Program-made: the position numbers and the translations under genes | Shown: positions 6,630 to 7,678 of the stretch, one piece after another | Position numbering within the stretch: the first letter of the stretch is position 1 | How the letters are laid out: each line of letters starts with the position of its first letter | From: Acidobacteriota bacterium | Lineage (GTDB): Bacteria > Acidobacteriota > Thermoanaerobaculia > Multivoradales > JAHEKO01 | Length of the DNA stretch: 7,678 bases | NCBI GenBank assembly: GCA_027296385.1 | Contig: JAPUJD010000087.1 | Location: forward strand, 1-7,678 | Direction: 5' to 3' | Notes under the pieces: generated by a model | Seen by the model: only the letters and a program-made list of their open reading frames with translations | Databases searched by the model: none | Told to the model about the DNA's origin: nothing

Positions 6630-7678
6630 TTAGCGCGTCGTCAGGTCTTTCTTGGCGCGCAGGGCTTCCTCGCGCGTCGTCATCGTGCCGGTAGCGGCAC
6701 GCATGCCGCTGCGAAGCTTCTTTTTGTAGTCGTTGATCGCCTTGCCGTCGCCGCCCTCGGCCGGCGTCGGCACGATCAGGGTCTCGCCGAAGTCAGCTTC
6801 AGGGAACGTGCGCGGCCCGAAACGCGGCTCCTCACCGCGCTCGCCGGCCCGCAGGGCGGCGAGGATCATGTGCGGGTGGATCGGCACCTGGTCGACCCGC
6901 GCTCCGACCGCGTCGAAGATCGAATTGGCCAGCGCCGGCATCACTGGTAACAGCGGTCCCTGGCCCACCTCTTTGGCGCCGAACGGGCCCTCCGGGTCCG
7001 GCTCCTCGATGATGTAGCTCGTCACCGGCGGCATGTCGGTGAAGACCGGGCTCTTGTATTCGAGCAGCGACGGCATCTTGTGCACCAGGGCGTTCGAGCG
7101 CTGCTTCGGCAGCCGGCGGAAGACCTGCTCTTCCATCATCGCCTCGCCCAGACCCATGTAGACGCTGCCCTCGATCTGGCCGAGCACCAGCACCGGATTG
7201 ATCGAGCGCCCGACGTCGTGCGCCAACCAGACGTGCACCGGCTGGTAGAGCCCCGTCTCGGGGTCGACCTCGGTCTCGATGACGCAGGCGGTGTAGGAGT
7301 AGGTCGGTGACGGCCCGACGCCTGCGCCGCGGTACTTGCCGGGCGAGCGCGGCGGCGTGTAGGAACCGACGAAGCCGAGCGTGCCGTGGAGCGTCTCGGC
7401 GGCGATGCAGGCGTCGGCCCAGTCCATGCCGCGAGCCGGATCTTCGGCGTCGAAGACCCGGCTCTCGGCGAAGACGAGGCGCCCGGCCGGGACTCCGATC
7501 CGCTTGGCGACGGCCTGGGCGATGACCTCGCGCGCCCGATCGGCGGCCTGGAGTGCGGCGTTGCCGACCATCAGGGTGACGCGCGAAGAGTAGCTGCCGA
7601 GGTCGACCGGTGTCAGGTCGGTGTCGGCGACGCAGAGCCGCAGGTCGGCGAGCTCGACGCCCAGCACCTCGGCCACGA
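6630..7678 (-). CDS. hcrA: 4-Hydroxybenzoyl-CoA reductase-type alpha (molybdopterin) subunit, C-terminal part
   Basis: This frame is open to the right edge, so only about 349 residues of a protein usually near 770 are seen; the apparent GTG at 7676 is internal. The part matches the molybdopterin-binding domain of the xanthine oxidase family. TPVDLGSYSSRVT (22-34 of the fragment) is typical of hydroxybenzoyl-CoA reductases. HDVGRSINPVLVLGQIEG (153-170) is a cofactor-binding segment. GPFGAKEVGQG (230-240) contains the conserved active-site glutamate (Glu236). After the usual domain end (MILAAL, about 270-275) there is a roughly 70-residue polar, Lys/Arg-rich tail whose role is unknown. The small [2Fe-2S] subunit (HcrC-like) is expected upstream, outside the window, as in the hcrCAB and hbaBCD operons. 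Confidence 0.87.
   Translation of the reverse strand, partial: VAEVLGVELADLRLCVADTDLTPVDLGSYSSRVTLMVGNAALQAADRAREVIAQAVAKRIGVPAGRLVFAESRVFDAEDPARGMDWADACIAAETLHGTLGFVGSYTPPRSPGKYRGAGVGPSPTYSYTACVIETEVDPETGLYQPVHVWLAHDVGRSINPVLVLGQIEGSVYMGLGEAMMEEQVFRRLPKQRSNALVHKMPSLLEYKSPVFTDMPPVTSYIIEEPDPEGPFGAKEVGQGPLLPVMPALANSIFDAVGARVDQVPIHPHMILAALRAGERGEEPRFGPRTFPEADFGETLIVPTPAEGGDGKAINDYKKKLRSGMRAATGTMTTREEALRAKKDLTTR

Overview
The window is chromosomal DNA of high GC content (about two thirds by eye) with strong G/C preference at third codon positions. No mobile element, CRISPR array, tRNA or rRNA was seen. The gene set suggests an anaerobic or facultative bacterium, most plausibly an acidobacterium (Thermoanaerobaculia/Holophagae-like). 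It combines a YtxJ-type bacilliredoxin, a Rex-type redox operator and a 4-hydroxybenzoyl-CoA reductase of the anaerobic aromatic pathway. The lineage is an inference from gene content, not a measured affiliation.

Left part (1-474): the C-terminal end of an unrecognised + strand gene, then about 300 bp of non-coding DNA. This holds an excellent Rex box (TTGTGAA-ATCT-TTCACAA) laid over a plausible extended -10 promoter, followed by a roughly 200-nt leader with small hairpins and a doubtful proline-rich small ORF.

Centre (475-4578): a tight + strand operon. In order it encodes a pteridine-reductase-like SDR, dihydroneopterin aldolase (folB), a YtxJ-like thioredoxin-fold protein, argininosuccinate synthase (argG) and argininosuccinate lyase (argH). 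The last four are chained by 4-nt stop/start overlaps (ATGA, ATGA, GTGA). The operon joins pterin/folate synthesis, thiol redox and the last two steps of arginine synthesis. If the upstream Rex promoter drives it, the whole set would respond to the NADH/NAD+ ratio. The SDR has His where the family's catalytic Tyr should be.

Right-centre (4579-5419): an intergenic leader and infC (translation initiation factor IF3). infC has no ATG, GTG or TTG at the right place. It evidently starts at an ATC codon 7 nt after a strong Shine-Dalgarno, the classic arrangement for IF3 autoregulation. rpmI and rplT, the usual partners, do not follow it.

Right (5420-7678): a short gap with a 100-nt structure bounded by a perfect 12-bp inverted repeat. 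Then, on the - strand and convergent with infC, come the beta subunit (complete) and alpha subunit (C-terminal part) of a 4-hydroxybenzoyl-CoA reductase-type molybdenum enzyme. The beta subunit carries the four-cysteine insertion for an additional [4Fe-4S] cluster. The small [2Fe-2S] subunit is expected beyond the right edge.
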